Assembly (NCBI GenBank): GCA_002633005.1
Contig: NMRA01000047.1
Span: 374,913-438,912, forward strand
From: Phoronis australis
Taxonomy: Eukaryota; Phoronida; Phoronidae
Direction of reading: 5' to 3'
Length of the DNA: 64,000 nt
Shown here piece after piece: positions 62,073 to 64,000 of this stretch. The translations under genes were made by a program, and so were the position numbers. The stretch's first letter is position 1. Each line of letters starts with the position of its first letter. A model generated the notes under the pieces. It saw only the letters and a program-made list of their open reading frames with translations. It was not told the DNA's origin and searched no databases.

Positions 62073-62639
62073 GTTTGTTATGTTTATGTTCCCTCATATA
62101 AAACTCCACGAGAGGGCGCTCTTTCACTGTTTTAATTACACATATTAACTTAGCTTCATTTGTTAAGATTATGTAGAACCTTATCGACAAGTCGGTGAAT
62201 GGAGCCAAGTATCTACACAACTATAGATTTTAATTTAGCTAATATTAACTGAAAGTACATTAGGGTTTGGCTATTCAAAACCTATAGGAGGTAATAAAAC
62301 CTTTGTTAAGCTGTAGTGTTTACTTACACAAGCCAATTGGGTATGACTAAGAGCCCACTTCACAAAGAACTACTTTCACTAACCTTAGGTGTCAATTTTA
62401 AAAGACCTTCTGTGTAAATGACACCGATTATTTACAACCATCCCCAAATTTTAAGCCACTTTATGGAATAGTTATCCCCTTCAAGATCAAAATGAGCCAG
62501 AACAATTTTGATTGAGGACTTAACATCAATCTGAAGTCAATTGGGTCGCATGAACATGTATTTTAATTTAGTAAAATTTAGCAGGAGTGAAATTAAGGTA
62601 GATTAATTAGTGGAACAACAGTATTGATTACACGATCAA

Positions 62640-63270
62640 GTTTTGTTTTACATATAAGTATTCAAGATGAAATTTCAAAAACGCTGTTACATTTTTCTAA
62701 ATTATCATTTCGCTTTATACAAATTTAAATTTTTTATGGAAGTCTTAATTTTCCTTAGTTCCTCGTGCAAAAGTAGAACATTTTGAAAACTGTACAATTC
62801 TTAAGAGCATTTTGGAGAACAGTACCTACAGTATGGTATCTGAAAGTGTTATATTAATATGATCAGCCATTTCCCAGATAGGAAATTCTTATTAGTTTAA
62901 CAGCCTAATTTGGTCAAATTTAGCAACTAGAATTAAGATATACCCGGTATTCATTGATATCAAAAACAAAACTACAGTGATGTCAGTAACATGTCTTGAC
63001 CAAATTTTATTTGATACGTTCAATTTTCAAGATGGTGAAATCTCAAAATTGCTGTTGCAGTTTTTTTTAATTATTTCGTTTGCGTTTTACACAACTGCAT
63101 ATTAATTTTTCTTGAAAATCATAAAAGTCCTTTTCTTGACAGCCTGTCATGCAAAAAGGGATAATTTGGAAAACAATTTCTACCAGTGTTTTAAAGAACA
63201 GTTTAGATAGCATAGATCTGAAAGTTTCATGTGAAACTGATCTGTCATTTCTAAAATATAATGTACTGAA
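62640..63270 (+). repeat. Two tandem diverged copies of the 42215-42500 repeat
   Basis: Copy a (62640-62900) and copy b (62990-63270) carry the same ordered words as 42215-42500. They may be intronic to the membrane-protein gene. Confidence 0.7.
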
Positions 63271-64000
63271 GTCAGCCAAATTTATACATTTTTCTAGGTT
63301 CCTACATAAACCTAAAGACAACTTTTGGAATATGAACTGAATTCAATTTTGTGGTCCAAAAATTCAAAAGTAGGTTTCGAATATTACAAATTGGACTTGT
63401 AGACTTAAGGCTTTTGTTTGTTTTTCATGGAATAGTTTTCTGACTGTAGACAAAATTTTAAATGCGATACTGATTCAGTACTAACAGTGAGGCTCTGCAA
63501 GGGTGTCTTTCAAATTAGGAGATGTGCTACAGTAATACAAGAGTGCGCTTTGATGTTGTGAATAATGATCCTTGTATAAAGCAAACACAATCAAAATGGC
63601 CACTATTGATAGTGATTGGATGGACATACTGTAATGTTTTGGTACATTGACACCAGGAATGCTGGTTAATTTCCATTGTGACGACAGATGTATCTGCCAA
63701 AGTGCCTCAGCAGTGGTTGGTATTGACTGAAGGGGTCTCAGGTGTTGTTTCCGGAAATTGACCCTTTATGCAGGGTGACCCCAAAGTGATCCAAAAATTG
63801 TATACATTGTTCATTAACTTGAGGATGTCGTTTAAATTGTCTGCACTTCCTTTACATTTTTGAGCTTTCGGTAGCATTGCGCAATAAATTTTCACTCTCT
63901 GAAACTGAGTTGTTTGTTATATAGTCATTCTGAGCATATGACCTTGCCCTTCCTTTCACAAACATGGTGTAACCATGCAGTAAGCTTAGCGCTGAGTCTG
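63271..64000. other. Window end, no exon confirmed
   Basis: A CGACAG acceptor-like site near 63687 is followed by only a short open stretch, which reaches a stop in the phase the membrane-protein gene needs. No other candidate exon was seen. Confidence 0.35.

Noticed and set aside
1-64000. CRISPR array, operon or phage-like system
   Set aside because: The tandem repeats have no unique spacers, and split genes show this is animal nuclear DNA.

Overview
This window is nuclear DNA of an animal. It is AT-rich, its genes are broken into small exons with GT...AG introns, and the space between genes is packed with diverged interspersed repeats, terminal-inverted-repeat (TIR) elements, tRNA-derived repeat heads, minisatellites and microsatellites. 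There are no bacterial operons. The gene content (a KDZ-type transposase gene, a nine-finger TFIIIA) and the repeat style suggest a marine invertebrate, but I cannot name a species or phylum from sequence alone. One base is unresolved (N at 23640).

Five multi-exon genes could be assembled by hand. In each, every splice junction keeps the reading frame. (1) 332-3057, plus: the C-terminal part of a Kyakuja-Dileera-Zisupton (KDZ) transposase or a gene derived from one; its 5' part lies outside the window. (2) 7868-18803, minus: a complete ten-exon gene for a 414-residue protein. It has a degenerate homeodomain-like helix-turn-helix, a short HMG-box-like segment, a repeat-bearing linker and a C-terminal chromodomain-like fold. 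I recognise no named family for the whole protein, and it is the best candidate here for something undescribed. (3) 27760-29687, plus: a two-exon 236-residue orphan, mostly helical, whose splice acceptor lies just after a dispersed repeat. (4) 32767-40880, minus: a complete eight-exon transcription factor IIIA gene (442 residues, nine C2H2 fingers). (5) 57767-62072 and beyond, plus: the 5' part of a gene for a probable type II membrane protein of unknown family.

The rest is mostly repeats. One dispersed family (here called R1) has about eight copies in both orientations. Three TIR elements have readable ends: 12945-14038 (inside an intron of gene 2), 46806-48537 (26-bp perfect TIRs, TA duplication) and 50321-52510 (inserted into an R1 copy with a CTATC duplication). 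That R1 copy itself lies between two blocks sharing a GACGGACGTAC motif, so 48.6-54.7 kb is a nested repeat. Tandem arrays occur at 21880, 25175, 26041 and 55790.

The five genes show no sign of acting together. Gene 2 and TFIIIA are both nuclear DNA-binding proteins, but nothing here links them functionally. All boundaries come from manual reading; small or non-coding exons, especially in 18.8-27.7 kb and 41-57 kb, may have been missed.
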